A DNA stretch of 64,000 bases from Larix kaempferi. Taxonomy: Eukaryota; Streptophyta; Pinopsida; Pinales; Pinaceae. How positions within the stretch are numbered: the stretch's first letter is position 1; each line of letters opens with the position of its first letter. The notes below the pieces were generated by a model, which did no database searches, was not told where the DNA came from, and saw nothing but the letters and a program-made list of their open reading frames with translations. The stretch covers positions 10,167,501 through 10,231,500 of the forward strand of contig BSBM01000602.1 of NCBI GenBank assembly GCA_027924585.1, read 5' to 3'. Shown here piece after piece: positions 22,151 through 32,974 of the stretch. Both the position numbers and the translations under genes were made by a program.

Positions 22151-23818
22151 ACTATCTCTCACTCTAACCCCTAATCCTTAATCTCTCTCTCTCTCTCTAA
22201 ACCCCTAACCTCCAATCTCTCTCTCTCTCTCTCAACTCCTAACCACCAGTCTCAATCATTATATAACTCTCTCTCTAAACACATTACCCCTATATCTCTA
22301 TCTCTCTCTAAACCCCTAACCCCCAATCTCTAACTCTCTCTCTTAACCACTAATCCTCAATCTCTCTCTAAACCCCTAACCTCCAATCTCTCTCTCTCTC
22401 TCTCTCTCTCTAAAACCCTAAAAATCCAAATCCCTCTCTCTCTCTCTCTCTCAATCCTTAACCCCAAGTTTCTCTCTCTCCCTTTCTCTCTAAACCCCAA
22501 CCACAAATTTGTCTCCCTCTGAAATTCTAATCCCCAATATCTCCATCTTTCTCTCTCTAAAGCATTAGCCCTCAATCTCTCTCTCTCTATAAACCCGTAA
22601 TCCCCAATTCTCTCTCTCTAAACCCCTAACCACCAATTTCTCTATTTTTATCTCTTTGTCTCTTTCTCAAAACTCATAACCACCAATCCCTCTATCTCTC
22701 TCTAAACCATTAACCCCCGATATCTCTCTCTTTGAAAGCCTAATCCTCAATCTCTGTCTTCCTATATCCCTCTCTCTAAACCTCGAAACCCCAATCTCCC
22801 TCTCTCTCACTAAACCCTAACCATCATTCTCTCTCTCTCTCTCTAAACAAATAACCCCACCCCCAACCTCCAATATTTCTCTTTATAAAACCCTAACACT
22901 AAATCTCTCTCTCTCTCTCTCTCTCTCTCAACCGCTAACCACTAATCTCTCTCATTCCATCTCTCTCTCTCTCCAAATCCTTAACCCCCAATCTCTCTCT
23001 CTCTAAACCCCTAACACCCAATATATCTCTTCCTATCACTCTCTCTCTAAACACCAAACCCCCAATATCCCTCTCTCTCTCTAAACCCCTAACCAACATT
23101 CTATCTCATATATCTCTCTCTCTAAACCCCTAACCCTCAATCTCTCTGTCTTTCTCTCTCTCTCTAAACCACTAACCCCCAATATATATCTATCCCTCTA
23201 AACCATTAATCCCCAATCTATCCCTCTCTAAGCCTCTAAACCCCAATCTCCATCTCTCCAAACCCCTAACCCCGAATATCTTTGTCCCTTTCTCTCTCTC
23301 TTTCACTCTCTCTTTATCTATCTATATATATCTATCTATATAAACCCCTAACCCTTAACCCCCAATATCTCTCTCTCTCTCTCTCAACCCTAACCACTAA
23401 TCTCCCTCTCTCTAAACTCCTAACACCCAATCGCTCTATCTTTATCTTTATAAAGCATTAACACTCAAACTCTCACTCTCTCTAAACCATTAATCCACAA
23501 CTATCTCTCTCTCACTAAAACCCTAATACATAATATTTCTCTCCCTCTCTCTAAACCCCTAACCACCAATATCTCTCTCTCTAAACCCATAACTCCTAAT
23601 CTCTCTCTATATATCTCTAAACTACTAACCCCCAATATCTCTCTCTATAAACCCCTAACCCTCAATATCTCTCTTCTTATCTCCCTCTCACTCTAAACCC
23701 TAAACCCCCAATCTCCCTCTCTCACTAAACCCTAACCACCATTCTCTCTCTTTCAATCTCCCTCTCTAAACTTCTAACCACCAATTTCTTTATCTCTCTC
23801 TAAACAACTAACCCCCAA

Positions 23819-23854
<36 letters not shown>

Positions 23855-24266
23855 AGCCCCTAAAACCCTATATATATATATATTTAAGCCCCTAATCCCC
23901 AATCTCTCTCTATGCCTCCCTAAGCCACTAACACCCAATCTCTCTCTCTCTCTCTCTCTCAACCCCTAACCCACAATATCTCTCTCCCTAAACCCTTAAC
24001 CACCATTTTCTCTCTCTCTCTCTCTAAACACCTGACCTCAATCTCTCTATATCTCTCTAGAAAACTAACCCCACCCCTAACTACCAATCTCTCTCTCTCT
24101 CTAAACCCCTAACCCCCGTTCTCTATCTCTCTCTCTCTCTCTCAATCTAAACCTCTAACCCTCTCTCTCTCTCTCTCTCTCTCTAAACAACTAACCTCCT
24201 ATCTCTCCCTCTCTCTAAACCCCTAACCCCCAATCGCTCTTTCTCTCTCGCTAAACCCCTAACCAC

Positions 24267-24317
<51 letters not shown>

Positions 24318-24704
24318 AACACCTAACCACCAATCTCTCTATCTCTTTATCTCTTTAAACAATTAAACCCATGTGACCAATAACCCCCAATTTATCCCTC
24401 TCTCTAAAACCCTAACACCCAATCATTCTCTCTCTCTCTCTCTCTCTCTCTAAACTCCTAGCCCCCAATCTCTTTACCTCTCGCTAAAACCCTAACCCCC
24501 AATCTCTCAGTCTCTAAACCCCTAAACCTCAATCTCTCTCTTCTTATATCTTCATCTCTAAACCCTGAACCCCTTATCTCTCTATCTCTCTCTAAACCCC
24601 TAACCCCCAATCTCTATCTCTCTCTCTAAACCCCTAACCTCCAATATCTCTCTCTCTCTATTCCCCTAAACCCAAATTTCTCTTTCTCTCTCTCTCTAAA
24701 CCCC

Positions 24705-24739
<35 letters not shown>

Positions 24740-25682
24740 AACCCCTAACTCCCAATCTCTCTCTCTCTCCCTCTCTCTCTAAACCCTCACCAAAAATTTG
24801 TCGCTCTCTCTGGAATTCTAATCCCCAATCTCTCTGTATTTCTCTCTCTAAAGCATTAAATCCCAATCTCTCTCTCTCTCTCTAAAACCCTGACACCTAA
24901 TCTTTCTCTCTCTCTATAAACCCCTAACCACCAATTTCTCTCTTTCTATCTCTATATCTCTCTCTCGAAACCCATAACCACCAATCTCTCTATCTCTCTT
25001 TAAACCACTAACCCCCAATATAGCTCTCTTTAAAATCCTAATTCCCAATCTTTGTCTTCCTATATCCCTCTCACTCTAAACCTTAAAACCCCAATCTCCC
25101 TCTCTCTCACTAAACCCTAACCACCATTCTCTCTCTCTCTCTCTCTAAATCCCTGACACCCATTCTCTCTATCTCTCTCTAAATAAATAATCCCACCTCT
25201 AACCTACAATATCTCTCTTTATAAAACCCTCTCTCTCTCTCTCTCAAGCACTAACCACTAATCTCTCTCATTCCATCTCTGTCTCTCTCTCTCAAAACCC
25301 CTAACCCCTAATATCTATATCTCTCTCCAAACTTGTAACCTACGATCTCTCTCTCTCAAAACCCCTAACACCCAATATATCTCTTTCTATTACTCTCTCT
25401 CCAAAAACTAAATCATCAATCTCCCTCTTTCTCTCTAAACCCCTGACCAACATTCTCTCTCATCTATCTTTCTCTCTAAACCCATAACCCCCAATATCTC
25501 TATGTATCTCTAAACAACTAACCCCCAATCTCTCTCTCTCTCAGCACCTAATCCCCAATCTCTCTCTATGTATCTCTAAACCACTAACACCCAAACTCTC
25601 TATCTCTCTCTCTCTTTTTATATCTTCCTCTCTAAACCCTGAACGCCCCAATCTACCTCTCTATCTGTAAACCCTGAACCAC

Positions 25683-25718
<36 letters not shown>

Positions 25719-25889
25719 AAACACCTAATCACTAGTCTCTCTATCTATCTAAGCAACTAACCCCAAATATATCCCTCTCCATCTATTTATTTGAGCCCCT
25801 AACCCCCAACCTCTCTCTCTCTCTCTCTCTCTAAATCCTTAAGCCCCAATATCTCTCTCCCTAAACCCCTAACCCTCAATCCCTCTCTC
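22151..25889. repeat. CT-rich array with telomere-like tracts, right part
   Basis: Continuation of the array at 14013, now 3.7 kb. (CT)n runs alternate with AAACCCCTAACCCC, AACCACCAATC and AACCCTAAACCCCC type tracts, with occasional TATATA insertions (about 23838-23882). No longer-period monomer is evident. The minus-strand frames here are poly Glu-Arg artefacts of the GA repeat. The right edge is the LTR start at 25890. Confidence 0.88.
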
Positions 25890-26263
25890 TGTTAGGAACC
25901 CATGTCTTTACTTTGTTAGTAGGATGTTGTTGGACGCATATGCTTTGTAAGTCGTCCCGTAGTAATTGTTGATCAATAGTTTGTGTTATTGTTGTTGGCG
26001 CATATGCTTTGTAAGTCGCCCGTAGTATTGTTGATCCATAGTTTGTAACGGCCCATGGTTTCGACCCATAGTATTGGCGCCTAGAATTAGTATATAAGTG
26101 TGTGTTGAGACCTATGAAGGCACCGTGAAGTTATTGTATTGAGCTTGCTCAAAGGAGGTTGCCCCCTCGAAGTGGCCTGTGATCAATACAAAAGTGATTC
26201 TGAGTTCTGTCATTTCTGCTATTTCGCGTATTCTTGTTAATTAATTGTTGCAGGTGCCTCACA
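25890..26263 (+). repeat. LTR (374 bp) of a second, truncated LTR retrotransposon
   Basis: Begins TGTTAGGAACCCATG at the array border and ends GTGCCTCACA, followed after two bases by a primer-binding site. An internal duplicated phrase GCATATGCTTTGTAAGTCG occurs at about 25939 and 26002. No second LTR was found in the window, so the element is truncated. The family is probably copia-like. Confidence 0.8.
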
Positions 26264-26265
26264 TC

Positions 26266-26277
26266 TGGTATCAGAGC
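26266..26277 (+). promoter_or_regulatory. Primer-binding site of the truncated element
   Basis: TGGTATCAGAGC two bases after the LTR end, initiator Met tRNA type. Confidence 0.9.
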
Positions 26278-26816
26278 ACTTTCTTGGGCTTGCTGGGTGA
26301 AATTTCTGCCAAATTTTTTTTCGCATCTGTTGCAGGTTCGGATTTGGGAATAATCCCTATCCGCTTAACTGTGGGAAGTACTTGGGCATAAGCCCTAAAA
26401 CTCATTGTGAGGAGTACCACAAGAACCCCGAAGTAACTGGCCCATTGAGAGGACCTGCCGGCGAAAAGGGCAACGACCCCTACCTGATTGACTAGTTTCC
26501 ACCCGTGAGGTAAACCAAGAGCTGTCGTTTGTGGCAAAGCGGTTATCAGTTTTACCTGAGCCGTGGAGTGAGGGGTACTGCCCCAATACGCAAGCCGTCA
26601 GACAGCATTGGTGGCCGAGTGAAAACCCTGAACTGTTAGGAAGACGCACATACCTGGGGTCCATATCTACCTTCAGCTGAACTATTGTCGATCACTACTG
26701 CGCCGTTTCAGACCCATTTTGCAAGCCGTTGCAGATCCAGCCGTTCGGCGTTGTTCCAGAATCCTTCGAACCGGAGATCCCATTCTGCAAGCAGAGCCGT
26801 AGCCGCTCCAGTCTGT
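26278..26816 (+). other. Leader region of the truncated LTR element
   Basis: Relatively GC-rich, with no plus-strand gag frame. Repeated pieces such as GCAAGCCGTTGCAGATCC and GAGCCGTAGCCGCTCC suggest a leader rather than coding sequence. The minus-strand frames here are not supported. Confidence 0.45.
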
Positions 26817-26862
26817 AAAAAAAAAAAAAAAAAAAAAAACCCCGAGCCGTAGCCGCTCCTGT

Positions 26863-26887
<25 letters not shown>
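26817..26887. repeat. Two long poly(A) runs separated by a repeated leader segment
   Basis: Two A homopolymers of about 20-24 bases flank a second copy of GAGCCGTAGCCGCTCC. The right run abuts the broken end of LINE copy 1. The runs are on the wrong strand to be the tail of that minus-strand LINE. Confidence 0.85.
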
Positions 26888-26893
<6 letters not shown>

Positions 26894-26894
26894 C

Positions 26895-28187
26895 TCAAAT
26901 CCTCAAAGTACCTTGTCTTTTGGCCTCCCTAAGAGCCCTGCTCAAATCCTCTGTAACCAGGAGGAAAAGTAATGGGGACAATGGAAAACCTTGTCTAAGA
27001 CCTCTCTCTGAGTGAAAGAAGGGGGAGGCCGCCCCATTGATAAGTACAGAGAAAGAAACCATTGTAATACAACTCATTATCCACCTGATAAAACCAATAC
27101 CAAAACCCAAATGTGTGAGAAGCATACGAATATAAAGCCAACTTACTTTGTCATGGGCCTTGGATAAATCTATTTTGAGGATAGCTCCTTTAAGCTTCTT
27201 TGTTTTGATACCGTGCAATCCTTCTTGGGCTATTCCAATAACCTCATGGATTTGTCTACCTTCCAAAAAACCAAATTTTTCTCCTGAAATATGTCTGGAA
27301 AAAATACCTTTCAACCTTCTAGCTATGATTTTAGACACAACCTTGTAGACACAATTGCAAAGTGAGATAGGTCTAAAATCATTGAGTGAAGAAGGATTGT
27401 CATATTTGGGGATCAAAGCAATTAAGGTTGAATTGAAACAGGCCGGAATCCTCCCAGTGAGTCTTGTATCCTCCACCACCTGAAGTAGATCCTCCCAAAT
27501 AAAATCATACAAAGCCAGGAGAAATTCGATGGACCAACCATCCGGTCTCGGGCTCTTGTCTTTTTGGAAGCTGTGTAGGGATGATTTTAATTCTTCTTCA
27601 GAAATATCATCCATCAATGCTCGATTATCATCCTCTTCCACAAAACGAGGAAAGAGTTGTGCCACTCTGATCACCTCCACTGCTGTGGCCTGATTAGGAG
27701 CCCTAAAGAGTTCCTGAAAATGATCCACCCCCACCCTAGCCATCCCTTCAAATGAAGTTTGTGGCTCACCAAGAGCGTTATCCAGGATCCAGATAGTATT
27801 CGCACCTACCCTTCCTTTTGTGTAGGCATGAAAGAACTTTGTGTTCTCATCCCCTGCTTCCAACCAAGTCGCTCTGCTCTTAAGTTGCCAGGTTTCTTCT
27901 TTTTCGAGTAGAAGGATGTTTCTCCTTCCTTCCAACCTTACCAAAAGTTCTTTGGACTCCCGAGTTGTCAAGTCTCCTCCCTCTTCATCATAAATCTTGG
28001 AAAGATCCTCCTCAATCAGTTTAAGTTCTCTGTCCTCTCTGATTCTCTTAACATGTGCCCAGTCTTTAATAGGGCCTTTAACCCTCTTTAAATTTGTAGC
28101 AAACTGAAAGGAGGTTGAGATATTAGCCCTAGGATAGAAAGGTACCCACAGGGAATGTACCAAGGTAAATAAGGAATCATCTTTCAA
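26895..28187 (-). pseudogene. LINE ORF2 reverse transcriptase, first half
   Basis: A 430-codon open frame. About residues 100-110 carry KSRATWLEAGDENTKFFH, the usual LINE linker preceding RT. Then come KDKSPRPDGWSIEF (normally SPGPDG), TLIALIPK, FRPISLCNCVYKVVSKI, ILKIDLSKAHDKVSW with its catalytic Asp intact, and ERGLRQGFPLSPLLF. The frame ends soon after, before the DD motif, so the product would be inactive. It is separated from the endonuclease frame by one in-frame TAG just upstream of residue 1 (LKFNKT*LKDD), which copy 2 shares. The Met at 28187 is simply the second codon after that stop. Confidence 0.9.
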
Positions 28188-28934
28188 CTAGGTTTTATTA
28201 AACTTTAGAGGACCAAGAGGTTTGGGAGGTCCAGGACGAAGTTCAATAAAAATAGGAAAGTGGTCAGAGGCTCCCCCCGATCCCACCCATTGTCTCAAGA
28301 GAAAGAATTTGTCCACCAAGTGTTCCGATACTAAGAACTGGTCCAACCTCTTTGCCATCTTGCTATCGCTAGCTTGATTGTTTCTCCAAGTAGGTTTGAG
28401 TTTTAAGGGCTCAATGTCAATCAAGTTTTTATCAGCTAGTCTCTGAGAGAAAAAACCGGCCAAAGGATCATGCCGAGCCCTAGGCCCCCAAACTTCCCAT
28501 TGACCCAATGAAAAGTTCAAATCACCACCCAATAGTATAGATTCCCCCTGGAGAAGAGAATTGTTGAGTAGCACATCCCAGAAGGGGACACGACTTAGAT
28601 AAGGTCCATAAACATTAACCAAAGTAAGGACTTCCCCTAAGTCCAAAGTCGAGAACGACAATCGAAGAATAGAATCCATCCCCCAAATGTTGTGAATTTT
28701 AACAGACCTGTCATTCCAGCCAATAGTGAGGCCTCCAAAATGACCACGAACATCCAAATTTTCAAACGACCATCCACAGAACCAAATCTCCAATCTCGCC
28801 TTCACCATCTCCCCATCGCCCATATTTTCTTGTAGTAAAATGATGTCCGGGCAGTCTAAAGAGACCACCCTCCCGAGTGCTGATCTTTTATGGGGCCCAA
28901 CCAGACCTCGACAATTGAAGGACATAATTTTCAT
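28188..28934 (-). pseudogene. LINE ORF2 apurinic/apyrimidinic-type endonuclease domain
   Basis: A 248-codon frame with the order of an exonuclease-endonuclease-phosphatase fold: MKIMSFNCRGL at the start, DIILLQEN (Gln-Glu of the active site), ENLDVRGHFGGLTIGW, LVNVYGP, LLGGDLNFSL and GGASDHFPIFI. This domain nicks target DNA for LINE insertion. The start codon overlaps the ORF1 stop as TGATG. The frame ends in TAG where family members normally continue into RT, probably a Trp codon turned to stop. The domain itself appears complete. Confidence 0.92.
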
Positions 28935-29115
28935 CAGTGACCCTTCTTCTGAGTTCGCACTACTCTAAGCGCCCGATCAATAGTCTGTTTTTTTCCTTCC
29001 AAAAGATCCAATCTAGCTTTGGATTGTGCCTTGGAGATAAAATACTTTCTCCCCCTACCTTTAGATGGCATAAATTTCCCAATTCCCAAACCCCTAGAGG
29101 CTTGTTTGGTGGCAA
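28934..29115 (-). pseudogene. LINE ORF1 C-terminal remnant
   Basis: Encodes TKQASRGLGIGKFMPSK and RTQKKGH, matching the end of ORF1 in copy 2. It is cut on its N-terminal side at 29115, so the RNA-binding part and zinc knuckle are missing. Confidence 0.85.
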
Positions 29116-29228
29116 AAGGTTTCATAAACTATTCCCAATTCATAAATTTCCAAATTCCCAATTCATAAATTTCCAAATTCCCAATTCATAAATTTCCCAA
29201 TTCCCAATTCATAAACTATTCCAAAATC
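29116..29228. repeat. Short tandem filler between LINE and Tat fragments
   Basis: About four units of CCCAATTCATAAATTTCCAAA (some shortened), bracketed by AAAAGGTTTCAT at 29115 and 29229. The direct repeat at the edges and the simple units suggest slippage or repair synthesis at a junction. Confidence 0.75.
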
Positions 29229-29234
29229 ACAAAA

Positions 29235-29560
29235 GGTTTCATGAGACTGCTCAAACAAGACACCCATTTTCTTTGGGATGAGGCTGCTCAAAATTCATTT
29301 GAGGCTTTGAAAAGGGCACTACTTTCAGCCCCCTTGCTGAGCCCATCAGATTATACCAAGGACTTCCTTCTATATCTGGTGGCATATGTTTTCACAATTG
29401 GCATAGTACTTGTTTAGGAGGATGACAAGCTCCAAGAGCATTTCAATTACTATCTGTCGCTCGCATTAATAGCTCCTGAGATTAAGTATTCTTACATTGA
29501 GAAGTTGGCGTTAGTTGCCGTCCATGCGGTTCAGAGACTGCGCCACTACATTCTGTTGTG
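29235..29560 (+). pseudogene. Gypsy RNase H domain remnant
   Basis: Readable as RLLKQDTHFLWDEAAQNSF, FEALKRALLSAPLLS, then the end of the domain with EIKYSYIEKLALVAVHAVQ and RLRHYIL. Stops are present at about 29417 and 29559. The active-site Asp expected in the stretch DFLLYLVAYVF is not obvious. Decayed. Confidence 0.75.
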
Positions 29561-29570
29561 AACTTCTACA

Positions 29571-31026
29571 ATGATTGCAGAGGTCAATCCATTTCAATAT
29601 GTTCTAACCCGACGTATCATCGGCGGAAAATTCAATAAATGGATTGTCATCTTGCAAGAATTTGACCTAGTTTTTCAATCGGCCAAGTCAAAGAAATCAC
29701 TTGTTTTCGCTGAACTTATCTATGAATTTCCCACTGACGTAGTAAACAATGAGGAAGAGTCATCATTCCCGGATGAACGCATCTTTCTTATTGCATCTTT
29801 TGATCCATGGTATGGAGATATTTTAATATATCTCCAGACTTTGAGGTGTCCTCCTACTTTCTCTAGGGATGAACGACGAAAATTGAAAAATCATGCAAGG
29901 AATTATCTCATCATTTCTGATACTTTATATAGATGTGGGATAGATTCCATTCTACACCGTTGTTTGACTTTAGAGGAAGCCGAAACAATATTGAATGACG
30001 CTCACAGTGGAGCTTGTGGTGGTCATCTTTCTGGGTTGGCAACATCTCAGAAAATATTGCGTGCTGGTTACTTTTGGCCCACAATCTTTAAAGATTGTGT
30101 GGAAGTTGTGAAACACTGTCAGCCATGTCAGTTTTTCACCAAAAATATGTGAGCACACCCAACTCCTCTCCACTCTGTGATTACAGTAGTCCCCTTCACC
30201 AAGTGGGGGATTGATTTCATGACATGTAATCCAACCTCGGCTGGAGGACATCAACACATCATTGTTGTCGTCAACTACTTCACAAAGTGGGTCGAGGAAA
30301 TGCCTACTGTCAAAGCAAATGGAGAAACAAATGCTTACTTCGTGTTCAACCAGATCATTGCTAGGTTTGGTATACCTAAATAGATTGTTACAGACCATGG
30401 TTGACATTTCCAAAAAAACATGATGACCGAACTATATACTATGTTAGGTTTTCGGCAGGAGCATTCGTCTTTGTTCTATCTGCAAGCGAATGGTGAAGTT
30501 GAAGTAGTTAACAAAACGTTGAAAACTATTCTTCAAAGGACCGTCAATGCCAATCGATCCAATTGGCACATCATGTTGTATCCAACTCTTTGGGCATATC
30601 GGTCTAATGTTAAGACTGCTACCGGGTTCTCACCTTTTCAACTCGTTCATGGGGTAGAAGTGGTTATTTCGGTTGAATGTGAAATCCCTTCATTAAAGTT
30701 GGCTATCCAACTTCTCCCCGATACACTTAGAACATCTAGATGAACAGCGCTGCGACGCGCTCACAGCAAAGGAGGCTCATAAAAGTAGAGTCAAGCATCA
30801 ATATGATAAGTCTGTTAAACCAAGGGTGTTCTCCGAAGGAGACCTTGTTCTGCTTTACGATCAGGACAAAGAACCCTTAGTGGCAGGAAAATTCAAATCT
30901 ATGTGGCTTGGACCATATATTGTCTCGAAATTTCTGAAGAAAGTGTCCTATGAGCTAACCGATTATGAAGGATGTAAGTTGCTCGAGCCCAGAAATGGGC
31001 TCTACCTGAAAAAGTATTATGCCTAG
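29571..31026 (+). pseudogene. Tat-like gypsy integrase remnant
   Basis: Successive frames encode the RNase H tail (FNKWIVILQEFDLVFQSAKS), then the HHCC zinc-binding module (HSGACGGHLSGLATSQKILR, FWPTIFKDC, CQPCQFF). The catalytic core follows: WGIDFM for the first Asp, IVTDHG for the second and NGEVEVVNKTLK for the Glu. The C-terminal piece has GDLVLLYDQDKE, WLGPYIV and LEPRNGLYLKKYYA, ending at 31026. Stops at about 30151, 30381, 30403 and 30741 break the frame. One stop replaces an Arg-like codon next to the second Asp. Confidence 0.85.
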
Positions 31027-31132
31027 GCCTCTATGATTTTTCTTGTATACTAGATGTACATGTTTGGTATAGTTAGTCTTCTCTTTTGTTGTCTGTTATG
31101 TCTTATGTGTCTTATGGGTTGTATTTTCAGAT

Positions 31133-31540
31133 GACAACTGATTGCTTCATAGGATTTGCAGATGGCGCTAGTCGCCACACCCATTAGTTGGCCTCAGCAG
31201 CTTGGGTTATCTACTCACTGTCTGGTCAACTCGTGTCTTCGGGAGGTGCTTGTTTAGGCCCTACGACTAACAACGTAGCTGAATACAATGCAATCATTGA
31301 TTTACTCCGATATGATATTCATCACGACATTTCACAGTTGGAGGTATGACTTGGCTCACAGTTAGTTGTATTTCAGTTGATGGGTGACTATAGAGTTCGG
31401 GATCCTGTTTTGCTTCATCAGTTTCAGAGGGTCAAGGTACTTGAAAGATATTTTGATTTTATCACATATCAACACATTTCAAGACATTTAAATTCATTAG
31501 CTGGCTCTTATGCAAATTATATTCTATATTGACATCTTTA
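31133..31540 (+). pseudogene. Second (archaeal-type) RNase H domain downstream of integrase
   Basis: Starting at ATGACAACTGATTGC (31131) the frame reads FADGASRHTH, stop, LASAAWVIYSLSGQLVSSGG, ACLGPTTNNVAEYNAIIDLL, GSQLVVFQLMGDYRVRD and, in the last part, THISRHLNSLAGSYANYIL. This matches the archaeal-type RNase H carried by Tat elements: Asp in FADGAS and Glu in NNVAEYNA. The third acidic residue (normally DSQLV) reads GSQLV, so it is lost. At least two in-frame stops are present. It lies after integrase, not between RT and integrase. Confidence 0.78.
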
Positions 31541-31717
31541 TCACACACAATCACATTAAGCATTCACATAAGATAAAAATGCACATGTATATAAGATCGG
31601 TACTGTATATATCCGTATAAAAAAATATGAGTTTTGAGTCAATAGTATGTCGCAGAGTCATATAAATATACAAAAGTGGGCTCAAAAGGCCTAAAAAATA
31701 TACATATGTCTTTCTCC

Positions 31718-32974
31718 CTATGGAGAAGGAGGGGCCTCTGCCAACTCCGCTACAACCTCTCTGTAACAGATGATGAGTCTGGATACCTTCTTAAGTAACC
31801 TAATCCATGCTGGGGGCATACCCACAACATTATCCTGCATATCAAGCGACATCCGCTCGATCTTGTAGGTTGGGATATCATGAGTCAACCGACTCATCTT
31901 CCCCTCTATACCCACTAGCATGGCATCAACTGCTCTGGGCTCAGTCGAACGTATAAATGTACGAGGATTTCCCTCAGGCCGCATAAGTACCACATCTGCA
32001 TAAATCATATTGTCAATAGTCTAACTCATTATAAAAATTATATACATAAAAAACTTAAAAATGAAATAAATTTAAAAAAAGTAAAAATATGCCTTACCCA
32101 TCTCTCCCCAGGATGCTCCTGGAGGTAGAGCATGCTCAGGATCTCCACGAAAATCCATCCCAGCATAGGGAAATGGCTCTAAGGCCGGCACCTGACGGAA
32201 CCACCATGCCAAGTAGTCCTCATCAGAATATGATAGTATCGACTCACCACCACCCCAGCGTAAGAAGATGTCTCCCCATCGAGTCATCAGTGGCTCGCGA
32301 GGATTGAGCTGATGTAGGGCCATTCCCGGACTCAGGGCATGAACCCTCTCCAAGAAAAATATACATAGGATGCTGCCGTATCCGAAGTTCTTTTTCCTTC
32401 CTCTCTTGCACTCGATCAATTGGTGCTTCATACTCACTAGAAGGCCTGAGCACCAGTCAAATACAACCCCCCGAAGGCATTCAACACCTATCTGCATATA
32501 GTTCCTAGATGCTAAGTGTTGCGCAAAACTTCACCCAATCCTATTCAAAGTACTCAGGATGACCTTCAAATGGAAGCTCGAGATCTAACCAATAGGAACT
32601 TGGCTACCACTTTTCTCAATGCCGGGCAGATAATAGGCATTGATATAATCTTGTATTGACAGAGCACCCACTCCTCGGAACGTACCTTTCAGGTTTTCCA
32701 TTTCCCCTCTTTGGGACAAACCTGTTAAGAAGTAGATGTCGTCAAGTGTGAGTTCGAGGATCTCCCCCTAGAGATCAAATACCCCTTGGTCGGCATCCCA
32801 ATAGTTTACAAGCATTCCCAATAGTTGTGTTTGTGCCCTCATATTGGTAGTTCGGAAATAAATCAGTAAACCACACCTTTGTAATGCACCCAGTGTCAAT
32901 GGATCTCCCATAGCATGCCTATCCATATCCTCATGCTCCCTTTCCCTCCATGTTAGCACCATCCCTGCATTCAT
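31718..32974 (-). pseudogene. Antisense plant-mobile-domain-like ORF, broken
   Basis: Minus-strand frames from 32974 leftwards read GALQRCGLLIYFRTTNM, LLGMLVNYWDADQGVFDL, then after a stop GEILELTLDDIYFLTGLSQR. They continue with MQIGVECLRGVVFDWCSGLL, RWGDIFLRWGGGESILSYSD and YLAWWFRQVPALEPFPYAGM. A further frame lies at 31718-32008. The pattern resembles the plant mobile domain found in plant transposon-derived proteins and in extra ORFs of Tat-type retrotransposons. Stops at about 32767 and 32590 and frame changes make it non-functional. It lies antisense, just downstream of the Tat fragment, so it is likely the extra antisense ORF of that element. Confidence 0.6.

Larger units (their letters stand above)
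26888..29115 (-). mobile_element. LINE (plant L1 type) copy 1, truncated at both ends
   Basis: Contains, in minus orientation, the end of ORF1, the endonuclease and the first half of the reverse transcriptase. The left end stops inside the RT domain, before the FVDD-type catalytic motif. The right end stops inside ORF1 at 29115, where homology to copy 2 ends (GGTGGCA). The same segment is present in copy 2 at 37841-38778 plus 49983-51250 with only a few percent difference. Neither end is a natural LINE terminus. Confidence 0.92.
29229..31540 (+). mobile_element. Ty3/gypsy Tat-like fragment (RNase H, integrase, second RNase H)
   Basis: Starts abruptly in the RT/RNase H connection and runs through integrase into an additional archaeal-type RNase H, with many in-frame stops. 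RT, protease, gag and both LTRs are not recognised. The presence of a second RNase H is characteristic of the Tat lineage; the order seen here is RNase H, integrase, second RNase H. Confidence 0.82.

Noticed and set aside
22357-23962. Minus-strand frames rich in Glu-Arg (for example 22357-22575 and 23774-23962)
   Set aside because: They are translations of the GA/CT microsatellite, not acidic-basic proteins.
14013-25889. CRISPR array or centromeric satellite
   Set aside because: No fixed repeat and spacer lengths, and no constant monomer; a compound microsatellite explains it better.
26271-26664. Two minus-strand frames of about 89 codons
   Set aside because: They lie antisense in the leader of an LTR element right after its primer-binding site.
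26817-26887. Poly(A) tail of LINE copy 1
   Set aside because: The LINE is on the minus strand, so its tail would appear as poly(T) on this strand, and the LINE is broken mid-RT here.
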